Assembly (NCBI GenBank): GCA_009773375.1
Contig: WRPH01000003.1
Location: forward strand, 53,494 to 117,493
DNA from: Paracoccaceae bacterium
GTDB taxonomy: Bacteria; Pseudomonadota; Alphaproteobacteria; Rhodobacterales; Rhodobacteraceae
Direction: 5' to 3'
DNA: 64,000 nt
Position 1 is the first letter of the stretch. Each line of letters begins with the position of its first letter. The notes under the pieces were generated by a model. The model had not been told where the DNA came from and made no database searches. It saw only the letters and a list, made by a program, of their open reading frames with translations. A program made the position numbers and the translations under genes. Positions 8,731 through 16,464 of the stretch are shown in pieces.

Positions 8731-8803
8731 GAGGTAGGGTGCGTGCGGGCACGCACCGCCCTCAATGCCACAGCAAGGTGCGTGCAAGCACACACCCTAC
8801 CTC
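8731..8803. repeat. Inverted pair of REP-like elements next to the RAYT gene
   Basis: Unit 1 (8731-8757) and the reverse complement of unit 2 (8777-8803) are both 27 nt and agree at 24 positions. Each begins GAGGTAGGGTG and then carries an imperfect short dyad ending GCACGCACC. The 19-bp spacer separates them, so the pair forms a long hairpin, the layout of a BIME. They lie between the RAYT start and the end of the SDR gene. Confidence 0.85.
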
Positions 8804-8813
8804 TTGCCAGCGA

Positions 8814-9515
8814 TCAAACCGACCGGGTGATACCACCATCAACGCGCAAATTCTGCCCGGTGATGTAGCCCGCAGCCTCTGACGCCAAGAAGCTGACCGT
8901 TCCGGCGATCTCTTCAACCTTGCCATAGCGCCCCATCGGAATCCGGCTGCGGAATTCTTCCTTTTCTGGTAAGCTATTGATAAATCCGGGCAAAACATTG
9001 TTGATCCGAATACCTTGCGCCGCATATCTATCGGCATAAAGCTTGGTGAAGGCCGCCAAGCCGGCCCGCGCAACGCCGCTTGTCGGGAAGGCCGGGTCGG
9101 GTTCAAACGTCGCAAAAGTCGTGATGTTGATGATCGATCCGCCGCTGCCTTGCGCCTCAAAGATCGGCGTCACCGCGCGAATCGGGCGCACCGCCGACAG
9201 GAAATAAATCTCGAAGCCCTGATGCCAGCCGTCATCGGTGATATCCAACAGCGCCGCCCGAGGCCCATGCCCTGCCGAGTTCACCAGCACGTCGATCCGA
9301 CCGAACTTCGTCATCACCGCTTCGACCAGCCGCCGCACATCGGCTTCGTTCTGGTTTGATCCTGTCACGCCAACGCCGCCCAATTCGGTGGCCAGGGCCT
9401 CGCCCTTGCCCGAGGACGACAGGATCCCCACCGCAAAACCATCCGCCGCCAAGCGCCGCGCCGCAGCCGCCCCCATGCCCGAACCGCCCGCAGTGATCAC
9501 CGCAACCTTTTGCAT
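8814..9515 (-). CDS. SDR-family oxidoreductase lacking the usual catalytic Tyr/Lys
   Basis: This 233-residue Rossmann protein shows the cofactor motif TAGGSGMG (residues 8-15), a NSAG motif, and the C-terminal NVLPGFI and GQNLRVDGG elements of classical short-chain dehydrogenases. Where YxxxK is normally found, the sequence reads PTSGVARAGLAAFTK, so Tyr and Lys appear replaced by Ser and Arg, and the upstream Ser position reads INITTF. It may be a divergent reductase or a non-catalytic fold member. ATG 9515 is preceded by GGAGG at ideal spacing. It is divergent from the S58 peptidase gene. Confidence 0.82.
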   Translation of the reverse strand: MQKVAVITAGGSGMGAAAARRLAADGFAVGILSSSGKGEALATELGGVGVTGSNQNEADVRRLVEAVMTKFGRIDVLVNSAGHGPRAALLDITDDGWHQGFEIYFLSAVRPIRAVTPIFEAQGSGGSIINITTFATFEPDPAFPTSGVARAGLAAFTKLYADRYAAQGIRINNVLPGFINSLPEKEEFRSRIPMGRYGKVEEIAGTVSFLASEAAGYITGQNLRVDGGITRSV

Positions 9516-9573
9516 TTCTTCGCCTCCAATGCTTTGCTGCAAGCTGACATGCCCCCACCCGATTGGAAAGCCC

Positions 9574-10563
9574 ATGCAGCCCGGACAGCGCAACCTGATC
9601 ACCGATGTCGAAGGCCTGCGCGTCGGCAACAGCCACAGCGAGGCGCTGCGGTCTGGCAGCACCGTGCTGACCGCCGACCGCCCGTTCACCGCCGCCGTTC
9701 ATATCATGGGCGGCGCGCCGGGCACGCGGGAAACCGATCTGCTCGCCCCGGATAAACTGGTGCAAGAGGTTGATGCACTTGTGCTTTCCGGTGGTTCGGC
9801 CTTTGGGCTTGATGCCTGTTCGGGTGTGGCTGACAGCCTGCGCGCGCAGGGCCGTGGCTATACCGTCGGCGATCAGAGGGTGCCGATCGTGCCAGGTGCG
9901 ATCCTGTTTGATCTCTTGAACGGCGGCGACAAGGCCTGGCCGCGCAACCCCTATTACAGCCTTGGCGAAGCGGCCCTTGCCAACGCCACTGCCGATTTTC
10001 AGCTTGGCACCGCAGGCGCTGGCTTTGGCGCGATGACCGGCAGCCACAAGGGCGGCCTCGGCTCTGCCTCATTGGTCCTGCCCTCGGGTCTGACTGTCGG
10101 TGCGCTTGTCGCGGTCAATGCGCTTGGCTCTGTCACCGTTGGCGACACCGCGCATTTCTGGGCCGCGCCATGGGAATACGGTGGCGAGTTTGGCGGCCGC
10201 GGTCCCTGCGCCACCTGCGCGCCCACTGCAGCGCCGCGCCTCCGCAAACGCATGGGCGAGGCCACCACCATCGCCATCATCGCGACCGATGCCCGGCTGA
10301 CCCAGGCTCAGTGCCAGCGCCTTGCCACCGCCGCACATGATGGCATGGCGCGTGCCATCGTGCCGTCACACACGCCGCTGGATGGCGATCTGGTCTTTGC
10401 CGCCGCCACCGGAGCCAAACCGCTGCAAGACCCGCTGACCGAGACGTTCCATCTTGGTCACGCCGCCGCCACTTGCCTTGCCCGCGCCATTGCCCGCGCG
10501 ATTTATCATGCAAAATCACTGCCGGGGGATTTGCAACCGACCTGGAGTCAGCTGCATCCCTAA
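9574..10563 (+). CDS. P1 (S58, DmpA-type) family peptidase
   Basis: This 329-residue protein resembles the self-processing N-terminal nucleophile hydrolases of family S58 (beta-peptidyl or L-aminopeptidase D-Ala-esterase). It starts LITDVEGLRVGNSH, typical of the family, with VLSGGSAFGLDA near residue 70, GTAGAGFGAMTG near 145 and GALVAVNALGSV near 175. DmpA relatives cleave themselves before a Ser/Thr to make two chains; the equivalent site here is not assigned with certainty. The ATG at 9574 is the only good in-frame start after the divergent SDR gene. The gene converges on moaE with no intergenic space. Confidence 0.82.
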   Translation: MQPGQRNLITDVEGLRVGNSHSEALRSGSTVLTADRPFTAAVHIMGGAPGTRETDLLAPDKLVQEVDALVLSGGSAFGLDACSGVADSLRAQGRGYTVGDQRVPIVPGAILFDLLNGGDKAWPRNPYYSLGEAALANATADFQLGTAGAGFGAMTGSHKGGLGSASLVLPSGLTVGALVAVNALGSVTVGDTAHFWAAPWEYGGEFGGRGPCATCAPTAAPRLRKRMGEATTIAIIATDARLTQAQCQRLATAAHDGMARAIVPSHTPLDGDLVFAAATGAKPLQDPLTETFHLGHAAATCLARAIARAIYHAKSLPGDLQPTWSQLHP

Positions 10564-11004
10564 TCACCAGCGCTTCAGCGCCGCCTCATCTTCATCGCGC
10601 GCCGCGACCCATTCGGCACCTTCAGCCGACAACTCTTTCTTCCAGAACGGTGCCCGCGATTTCAGATAATCCATCAGAAATTCCGCCGCCGCAAAGGCAT
10701 CAGCCCGATGCCGCGACGCCGTCGCCACCATCATGATCGGATCGCGCCCCGCCAGCTGCCCATAGCGGTGGATCACCAAGGCATCGGCCAGCGACCAGCG
10801 CGCCATCGCCTGTTCGACCATCGCTGCAATCGCCTTTTCGGTCATGCCCGGATAATGCTCGATTTCCATCGCGGCCAGCGCCCCGCCGTTGTCGCGCACA
10901 AGGCCGGTAAAGGTCACCACCGCCCCCGCACCTGCCACCCCGGCAGCAAAGGCGTTCGATTCCGCCCCCAGATCAAACGGTTCTGCCTGCACGCACACCC
11001 GCAT
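10564..11004 (-). CDS. moaE: Molybdopterin synthase catalytic subunit
   Basis: MoaE works with thiocarboxylated MoaD to put two sulfurs into precursor Z, making molybdopterin. The 146-residue protein contains GAVVTFTGLVRDNGG near residue 27, IEHYPGMTEK, the ASRHRADAF stretch and the active-site segment FLMDYLKSRAPFWKKE with the conserved lysines. It starts one base after the moaD stop codon, third gene of a pgsA-moaD-moaE operon. Molybdopterin is needed for the formate dehydrogenase encoded at 21.4-27.3 kb, though the two loci are not adjacent. Confidence 0.94.
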   Translation of the reverse strand: MRVCVQAEPFDLGAESNAFAAGVAGAGAVVTFTGLVRDNGGALAAMEIEHYPGMTEKAIAAMVEQAMARWSLADALVIHRYGQLAGRDPIMMVATASRHRADAFAAAEFLMDYLKSRAPFWKKELSAEGAEWVAARDEDEAALKRW

Positions 11005-11005
11005 C

Positions 11006-11254
11006 TTAACCGCCTGTCATCGGCGGAAAGAACGCCACTTCACGCACCCCCGCCAAGGGCGCATCGAAATCGGCCAATTCCTGATCCAGCGCCACCCGCA
11101 GCGACTCCAGATCGCCAAAGGCCATTTCATAGCGCTCTTCACGCCCGCGCAATTCCACAATCAGCTCCATGACCGTCGCCGCCTGCGTATCGATCTTTTC
11201 GCGCGGCAGACCGATCCTTTCTCGCACCCAAGCGAAATACAGCACATCCATCAT
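11006..11254 (-). CDS. moaD: Molybdopterin synthase sulfur carrier subunit
   Basis: This 82-residue ubiquitin-like protein ends in FFPPMTGG; the C-terminal Gly-Gly is activated and thiocarboxylated to supply sulfur to MoaE. The double ATG start at 11254 overlaps the pgsA stop (ATGA), a sign of translational coupling, and the product starts MMDVLYFAWVRERIG. moaE follows one base after the stop. A longer in-frame extension to 11386 lies inside pgsA and is rejected. Confidence 0.93.
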   Translation of the reverse strand: MMDVLYFAWVRERIGLPREKIDTQAATVMELIVELRGREERYEMAFGDLESLRVALDQELADFDAPLAGVREVAFFPPMTGG

Positions 11255-11916
11255 GGGTCTTCTTTCAGAAACGGCAGCGCCTTGCGAAAATATTGCCAGC
11301 CGGTCATCGCCGTCAACAGCGCCGCAATCCACATCAGCACAAGCCCGACATCCCCGGCCAGCGAGGCGCAATCGCGCTTGCCGCACGCCCGGATCGGGTC
11401 AGCCAGCCCTGCTTCCACCGCTTCAGTATATTGTTCCGGCGTCATGCCCTGCATCGCCACGCCGTTCAGATATTCCAGCCCGGTGCCCAGAAACAGCACC
11501 GCAATCGCCACCATCTGTGCCGTGGTCTTCCACTTCGCCAGCTTTGTCACTTTCAGCAAGCCCGCCTTCGCGCCCAGAAATTCCCGCAACCCCGAGACAA
11601 AAACTTCGCGGAACAGGATCACCGTTGCGGGCAGGATCAGCCACGGGTTCATCCCGGAATAGCCGGTCAACACCATGATTGCGATCACCACCATCGCCTT
11701 GTCGGCAATCGGGTCCAGCATCGCGCCGAACTTGCTTTCCTGCTTCCACAGCCGCGCCAGATAGCCGTCAAACCAATCGGTGATCGCAGCCCCGATGAAC
11801 AGCGTCAGCGCGAACCAGTCCGCCCAGGGCCGGTGGAAATACAAAAACATCAGCGCTACCCCAGGGGCAGCCAGCAAACGCAGCACAGTCAGCGTGTTCG
11901 GGATCGACCATCTCAT
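11251..11916 (-). CDS. pgsA: CDP-diacylglycerol--glycerol-3-phosphate 3-phosphatidyltransferase
   Basis: PgsA commits CDP-diacylglycerol to phosphatidylglycerol in the inner membrane. The 221-residue multi-pass protein has the CDP-alcohol phosphotransferase signature DWFDGYLAR...GAMLDPIADK with the conserved aspartates (residues about 46-73). A cytoplasmic start MRWSIPNTLTVLRLLAAPGV and several hydrophobic segments follow the family pattern. A loop of about 35 residues late in the protein (AGLADPIRACGKRDCAS) contains two cysteines. First gene of pgsA-moaD-moaE. Confidence 0.94.
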   Translation of the reverse strand: MRWSIPNTLTVLRLLAAPGVALMFLYFHRPWADWFALTLFIGAAITDWFDGYLARLWKQESKFGAMLDPIADKAMVVIAIMVLTGYSGMNPWLILPATVILFREVFVSGLREFLGAKAGLLKVTKLAKWKTTAQMVAIAVLFLGTGLEYLNGVAMQGMTPEQYTEAVEAGLADPIRACGKRDCASLAGDVGLVLMWIAALLTAMTGWQYFRKALPFLKEDP

Positions 11917-12003
11917 GCGCCAAGTCGTAGCCTATCCTTGGGGGCGGGGGAAAGCACGATTTGGCCGCAACCCTGTCGCGAAAAGCAGCATTTCGCCGAA
12001 TCC

Positions 12004-13053
12004 TTACAGCGGTACCGGCGCCCAGATCACATCGTCGATCCGAGGCGCACCGGTGGCCAGCATCACCAGCCGGTCAAACCCCATCGCAATGCCACTTGCC
12101 GCAGGCATGATCGCCAACGCGTTCAGGAAGTCTTCATCGACCGGGTAACGCTCGCCATAAACCCGTGCCTTTTCATCCATTTCAAGCCCGAAACGGCGGC
12201 GCTGCTCTTCTGGGTTGGTCAATTCGCCAAAGCCATTCGCCAGTTCCACGCCGCAGGCATAGACCTCAAACCGCTCTGCTACCCGCGCATCGCGGGGATG
12301 CTTGCGCGCCAAAGCCGCCTCTGCCGCCGGGTATTCGTCCAGAATGGTGATCCGCCCCATGCCCAGATGCGGTTCCACCAATTCGCCCAACACGCGCGAC
12401 AGCATGTCCGACCAGGTATCATCCGCCGCCACCCGCAGCCCCACCCGCCACAGCTCTGCCGCCAGCACCTCGGCAGAAGGCTCGCCGTCCGCGCTGATCG
12501 AAGCCAACAGATCCACCCCGGCATAGCGCAAAAACGCCTCGGCCACCGATAACCGCTCCGGTTCAACAAACGGATCACAAACCTTATCCCGAAACCGCAG
12601 CATGCCGCCGCCCACGCCCGCCGCCAGCCGGCAAAACGCCACCACATCGGCCATCAACACCTCATAGCCCTCGCCGACCCGATACCACTCCAGCATGGTA
12701 AATTCCGGGCTATGCAGCGCGCCCCGCTCGCGGTTCCGCCACACATGCGCAAACGCCGCAATCCGCCGCTCCCCCGCCGCCAGCAGCTTTTTCATCGCAA
12801 ACTCGGGGCTGGTGTGCAGATACATCGCCCGCCCCACCCCATCATTGCCAATCGCCTGCGTGACAAAGCCATGCAGATGCGCCTCATTCCCCGGCGATGC
12901 GGCCAAGGCCGACGGGTCCACCTCGACAAATTCCCGCTCTGCCAGCCACACCCGCAGCGCCGCCTGAATCCGATTGCGCGCCAGCAGCACCCCGCGCCGG
13001 TCCGCATGCCGCGACGGCTGCCACCACGCCTGATCCCTATTTTCGGCTTTCAT
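12004..13053 (-). CDS. epmA: Elongation factor P--(R)-beta-lysine ligase
   Basis: EpmA (GenX/PoxA) is a stand-alone class II lysyl-tRNA-synthetase-like enzyme that attaches beta-lysine to a specific lysine of EF-P. The 349-residue protein has motif 2 as FAHVWRNRERG...HSPEFTMLEWYR and motif 3 as SGIAMGFDRLVML near the C-terminus, without the N-terminal anticodon-binding domain of LysRS. It is divergent from efp (start 13141), with 87 bp between the starts, a strong contextual match. No epmB (lysine 2,3-aminomutase) is in the window, so the beta-lysine source must lie elsewhere. Confidence 0.94.
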   Translation of the reverse strand: MKAENRDQAWWQPSRHADRRGVLLARNRIQAALRVWLAEREFVEVDPSALAASPGNEAHLHGFVTQAIGNDGVGRAMYLHTSPEFAMKKLLAAGERRIAAFAHVWRNRERGALHSPEFTMLEWYRVGEGYEVLMADVVAFCRLAAGVGGGMLRFRDKVCDPFVEPERLSVAEAFLRYAGVDLLASISADGEPSAEVLAAELWRVGLRVAADDTWSDMLSRVLGELVEPHLGMGRITILDEYPAAEAALARKHPRDARVAERFEVYACGVELANGFGELTNPEEQRRRFGLEMDEKARVYGERYPVDEDFLNALAIMPAASGIAMGFDRLVMLATGAPRIDDVIWAPVPL

Positions 13054-13140
13054 CTGGAGATTTCCTTGCGAATAGGCTAAAGCCGCCCCGATATGCCGCG
13101 CCCCTTACCCTCGGGGCCACCCAAGAACAAGGAATCTGAC

Positions 13141-13707
13141 GTGAAAGTCATCGCCTCCTCCCTGCGCAAAGGCAACGTCGTCGAGATGGACGGCAAACTC
13201 TACGCCGTGCTCAAAGCCGAAAACTTCCACCCCGGCAAAGGCACCCCCACCACCTCCGTCGACATGCGCCGGATTTCCGACGGTGTGAAGGTGGCCGAAC
13301 GCTGGCGCACCACCGAGATGGTGGAAAAGGCCAACGTCGATGACCGCGAATACGACTTCCTCTACGAAGACAGCGAAGGCTTCCACTTCATGGAGCCGAC
13401 CACCTACGAACAATTCGCCGTGCATCCCGATGTGGTTGGCGACGACAAGGCCTTCCTGACCGATGGCCTCAAGGTTTACCTGAAAACCTATGACGGTGTC
13501 GCCATCGCGCTGGAACTGCCGCAGCGTGTCAACGTCGAGATCGCCGAAACCGAACCCGTCGTCAAAGGCCAGACCGCCTCGTCGTCCTACAAGCCTGCGA
13601 TCTGCACCAACGGCGTCCGCGTGATGGTGCCGCCGCATATCGGCCCCGGCGCACGCATCGTGATCAACACCGAAGACTATTCCTACTACGGCCGCGTGCA
13701 GGATTAA
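13141..13707 (+). CDS. efp: Translation elongation factor P
   Basis: EF-P relieves ribosome stalling at consecutive prolines. The 188-residue protein has three beta-barrel domains and the modification loop [12 protein letters not shown], with the Lys at residue 33 matching Lys34 of E. coli EF-P, the target of EpmA encoded divergently. The C-terminal [20 protein letters not shown] is the family signature. The start is GTG at 13141, eight bases after AAGGA; an upstream in-frame ATG at 13093 would add a non-conserved proline-rich leader. A strong terminator follows. Confidence 0.95.
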   Translation: MKVIASSLRKGNVVEMDGKLYAVLKAENFHPGKGTPTTSVDMRRISDGVKVAERWRTTEMVEKANVDDREYDFLYEDSEGFHFMEPTTYEQFAVHPDVVGDDKAFLTDGLKVYLKTYDGVAIALELPQRVNVEIAETEPVVKGQTASSSYKPAICTNGVRVMVPPHIGPGARIVINTEDYSYYGRVQD

Positions 13708-13723
13708 TCGCGCGCCCAGCGCC

Positions 13724-13763
13724 AAGCCCGCCCGCATCCCTTGCGCGGCGGGCTTTGTTTTTT
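13724..13763 (+). terminator. Rho-independent terminator of efp
   Basis: AAGCCCGCC and GGCGGGCTT form a 9-bp stem, extended inward by CGC/GCG pairs, followed by TGTTTTTT. It is 17 bp after the efp stop. Confidence 0.88.
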
Positions 13764-13972
13764 CCGCGCCAGGCTTTCTGCGCCAAGCCGCGCCGATTGA
13801 AAATGAATCTTCACCTCCCCCCTTGTTTAGAATCACAAAAAGGCGCATGTAGGTCGGGCGAAACGCTATCTATCGAAAAATCTGTCTCCCTTGCGGCTTC
13901 AGTTCTCGATTCTTACGACTGAGCCACGTCATCGCATTCCGCGGATGGCACACCAAACTTAGGAGACACACG

Positions 13973-14179
13973 ATGGCTAACGGCACCGTGAAATGGTTTA
14001 ACGCCACCAAAGGCTTCGGCTTCATCGCCCCGGCAAACGGCAACAAAGACGTGTTCGTGCACATTTCTGCAATGGAACGCGCTGGCATCCGTCAACTGAA
14101 CGACGGCCAAGCAGTGACCTTCGACATCGAAGCAGGCCGTGATGGCCGCGAGTCGGCGATCAACCTCGCTTTGGCATAA
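13973..14179 (+). CDS. CspA-family cold-shock protein
   Basis: This 68-residue single OB-fold protein binds single-stranded RNA and DNA. RNP1 reads KGFGFI (residues 13-18) and RNP2 VFVHIS (about 27-32), and the opening [16 protein letters not shown] is that of alphaproteobacterial Csp proteins. AGGAGA lies 7 nt before the ATG. The 209 bp between the efp terminator and this start is AT-richer than its surroundings and probably holds the promoter and a long leader, as is usual for cold-shock genes; no cold-box element was identified with confidence. Confidence 0.93.
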   Translation: MANGTVKWFNATKGFGFIAPANGNKDVFVHISAMERAGIRQLNDGQAVTFDIEAGRDGRESAINLALA

Positions 14180-14213
14180 GCCAACCGCGCAGCCTGCCTG
14201 CGCATTGAAATAG

Positions 14214-14246
14214 AAAACGGGGGCCGCGCAAGCGAGCCCCCGTTTT
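14214..14246 (+). terminator. Rho-independent terminator of the cold-shock gene
   Basis: AAAACGGGGGC and GCCCCCGTTTT are perfect 11-nt arms around CGCGCAAGCGA, ending in a T-run. The stop codon is 35 bp upstream. Confidence 0.9.
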
Positions 14247-14278
14247 GCTATATCCAGCCCAGCGCCACAAAACAAAAA

Positions 14279-14298
14279 GCCCCACAAAACTGCGGGGC
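14279..14298 (-). terminator. Weak hairpin, probable terminator for azoR
   Basis: GCCCC and GGGGC form a short stem; on the minus strand it is followed by TTTTTGTTTTG. It lies about 100 bp after the azoR stop. The stem is only 5 bp, so this is less sure than its neighbours. Confidence 0.5.
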
Positions 14299-14327
14299 CT
14301 ATCACTCAAATTCGATTACAATTTGCC

Positions 14328-14381
14328 TTCATCTGTCCTTAAATATCCCACGGGAGGTCTGGAGGGTGTGAAACCCTCCAG
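14328..14381. repeat. Degenerate copy of the Rhodobacteraceae intergenic palindrome
   Basis: The run TTCATCTGTCCTTAAATATC and the following CCACGGGAGGTCT align with the left arm of the palindrome at 56733. The right arm is lost; instead CTGGAGGGT and ACCCTCCAG form a perfect 9-bp hairpin (14359-14381). It lies between the convergent cold-shock and azoR genes. Confidence 0.6.
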
Positions 14382-14401
14382 CGCCCGCCGTAAGACCGCT
14401 C

Positions 14402-14992
14402 TCAGGCAGCCAAAGCATCCACTTCAGCTTCGCCCTTGGCAATCGCTGCCTCAGCACCAAACGCCATCGCGTCAGCAGCGACAAACTGCACATCGGTGAT
14501 CCCAAAGAAGCCCAGCATGTGCCGCACATAACCCGAGGCGAAATCGATTTCCGAGCCGATCTTGGTGCCATCCGACGAAAACGCCACGATCGCGCGCTTG
14601 CCGGTCAGCAGGCCCACCGGGCCGGTTTCGGTGTAGTTGAAGGTCTCGCCCTTGCGCGCCAACTGGTCGATCCAGGATTTCAGCTGCGCCGGGACGCCGA
14701 AGTTATAGACCGGCAGCGCAATGACCAGCAGGTCTGCGGCTTTCACTTCGGCCAGCAGCGCGTCGGCATAGGCGGCGGTTGCCTTCTGGCCTGCATCGCG
14801 AGCGTCTGCCGGGGTGAAAATCGCGCCCAGCCAGGCACCGTCAATCGCCGGGACGCCAGCCGACAGGTCGCGGGTCACAACGTTTGCGCCCGGATTGGCC
14901 GCCAGAACGCGGTCCATGATACGGTCGGTCAGGCGGCGCGATACGGCGCCGGCGGGTTTGATCGAAGATTCAACGCGGAGGATATTGGTCAT
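14402..14992 (-). CDS. azoR: FMN-dependent NADH:quinone reductase / azoreductase
   Basis: AzoR is a homodimeric flavodoxin-fold enzyme that uses NAD(P)H and FMN to reduce quinones and azo compounds. The 196-residue protein opens ILRVESSIKPAGAVSRRLTD, the FMN phosphate-binding loop, and has LVIALPVYNFGVPAQLKSWI near residue 93, the flavin ring-binding motif of the family. ATG 14992 is chosen to give the family start; the upstream extension to 15091 is not conserved-looking. The next gene upstream is another flavin reductase (Old Yellow Enzyme), suggesting a shared electrophile or quinone detoxification role, although a terminator separates them. Confidence 0.92.
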   Translation of the reverse strand: MTNILRVESSIKPAGAVSRRLTDRIMDRVLAANPGANVVTRDLSAGVPAIDGAWLGAIFTPADARDAGQKATAAYADALLAEVKAADLLVIALPVYNFGVPAQLKSWIDQLARKGETFNYTETGPVGLLTGKRAIVAFSSDGTKIGSEIDFASGYVRHMLGFFGITDVQFVAADAMAFGAEAAIAKGEAEVDALAA

Positions 14993-15112
14993 TTCATATG
15001 TCCTAGAGGAGGGAAGCGGTTTGTTGAAACCTAAATGCCCCGAAAACCTTCTCTGCACAATTGCAGCCACTGCACTCGACTTGTGCACCAAAACACAGAC
15101 CGCTATCGCTCA

Positions 15113-15140
15113 AAAAAAAGGCCGCGCAGTCAGCGCGGCC
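15113..15140 (-). terminator. Terminator of the Old Yellow Enzyme gene
   Basis: GGCCGCGC and GCGCGGCC form a perfect 8-bp stem with loop AGTCA; on the minus strand it is followed by eight T. It is 20 bp after the stop at 15161. Confidence 0.88.
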
Positions 15141-15160
15141 CTAGCAGAAATGCCTGTTCC

Positions 15161-16240
15161 TCAGGCAGCCGGATAATCCGTATAGCCTGCGGCACCCGGC
15201 GTGTAGAAAGTTGCAAAGTCCGGCGCATTCAACGCCAAACCGTCCTTCAGCCGCGCCACCAGATCCGGATTGGCGAGGAATGCCCGGCCAAAGCCAACCA
15301 GATCTGCGGCACCTGCCGCAACAGCCGCCTGTGCCGACGCGCCATCAAAGCTACCGCCCACGATAAACGCCTTCGGCCAGGCCGCCTTCAGCGCCGCGCG
15401 GAATTCGGCCGGAATCGCCGGATTGCCCATGGCAGCGTGATCAACCAGATGCACATAGACCAGCCCGGCCTTGGCCAGCGCCGCCACCAGCGCAAGATAG
15501 GTCTCGTCCACCTCCGGGTAGGCCGCCATCCCCGAGGCTGTGCCGTAAGGCGAAATCCGAATGCCAACCTTGTCGCCGCCAATTGCCGCAACCACCGCTT
15601 CGGCCACTTCGATCACAAACCGGCTGCGTTTTGCCACCGAACCGCCCCAGCCATCGCTGCGCTGGTTGGTGTCGGGCGACAGGAATTGTTCCAGCAGATA
15701 GCCGTTGGCCGCGTGCAGTTCGACACCATCAAACCCCGCCGCAATCGCGTTCTTTGCAGCCGTCACAAATTCGGCCTTGGCCTGCGCAATATCAGCCTCG
15801 GTCATTTCCTGTGGCACCGGGTAATCCTGCATCCCCGCGCCGTCGGTATACATTTGTCCGGCCAAAGCCACCGCCGAGGGCGCGACAACCTTCGCCCCGA
15901 CAGGCATATTGCCCGGATGGCTGACCCGCCCGGTGTGCATGATCTGGGCGAAAATCACCCCGCCCTTGCCATGCACCGCCGCCGTCACCGGCTTCCACGC
16001 CGCCACCTGGGCGTCATTCCACAACCCCGGCGTGCGCGCATAGCCACGCCCGTTCGGGCTGGGGGCGACACCTTCGGTCACAATCAGCCCCGCCGTGGCG
16101 CGCTCACCGTAGTAGTCAGCCATGATCGCGGTCGGCACCGCATCAGCATCCGCGCGGCAGCGCGTCATCGGGTTCATCACCAGCCGGTTTTTCAGCTTGT
16201 GCGGCCCCATCGAGGTCGGCTCAAAAATCGAAGCAGTCAT
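15161..16240 (-). CDS. Old Yellow Enzyme-family alkene reductase
   Basis: This 359-residue TIM-barrel flavoprotein uses FMN and NAD(P)H to reduce activated C=C bonds, like NemA. Visible motifs are KLKNRLVMNPMTRCRA (FMN contact), the active-site FDGVELHAANGYLLEQFLSP with the His-Asn pair, and DTNQRSDGWGGS. The C-terminal part has DLVGFGRAFLANPDLVARL with the FMN phosphate site. ATG 16240 gives MTASIFEPTSMG, the usual start; the frame is open to 16465 without family similarity. The 224 bp to uvrC should contain the promoter. Confidence 0.93.
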   Translation of the reverse strand: MTASIFEPTSMGPHKLKNRLVMNPMTRCRADADAVPTAIMADYYGERATAGLIVTEGVAPSPNGRGYARTPGLWNDAQVAAWKPVTAAVHGKGGVIFAQIMHTGRVSHPGNMPVGAKVVAPSAVALAGQMYTDGAGMQDYPVPQEMTEADIAQAKAEFVTAAKNAIAAGFDGVELHAANGYLLEQFLSPDTNQRSDGWGGSVAKRSRFVIEVAEAVVAAIGGDKVGIRISPYGTASGMAAYPEVDETYLALVAALAKAGLVYVHLVDHAAMGNPAIPAEFRAALKAAWPKAFIVGGSFDGASAQAAVAAGAADLVGFGRAFLANPDLVARLKDGLALNAPDFATFYTPGAAGYTDYPAA

Positions 16241-16464
16241 CGCCTGTGCATCCTTTGAGGAATATCTGAACTGTGCAGTTTGGCTTATTCTGCCACAGAA
16301 ACAACGCCGTTTCCGCCCTTTCGCCTGTGCAGGAATGCACGCCCCGCCCCCTTGAAACCCGCCCGGACGGCGTATCCAGACGCTGTGCATTCCCAAAGAT
16401 TTCGTTAATAAAAATACGGAGCCATTGATAAATTTAGGTAAAAAACCCTGTCCGCGCGTGGACA

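Noticed and set aside
8200..8803. A complete IS200/IS605 insertion sequence
   Set aside because: There is no TnpB or IS ends; the protein has RAYT features and REP units, so it is a domesticated single-copy transposase.
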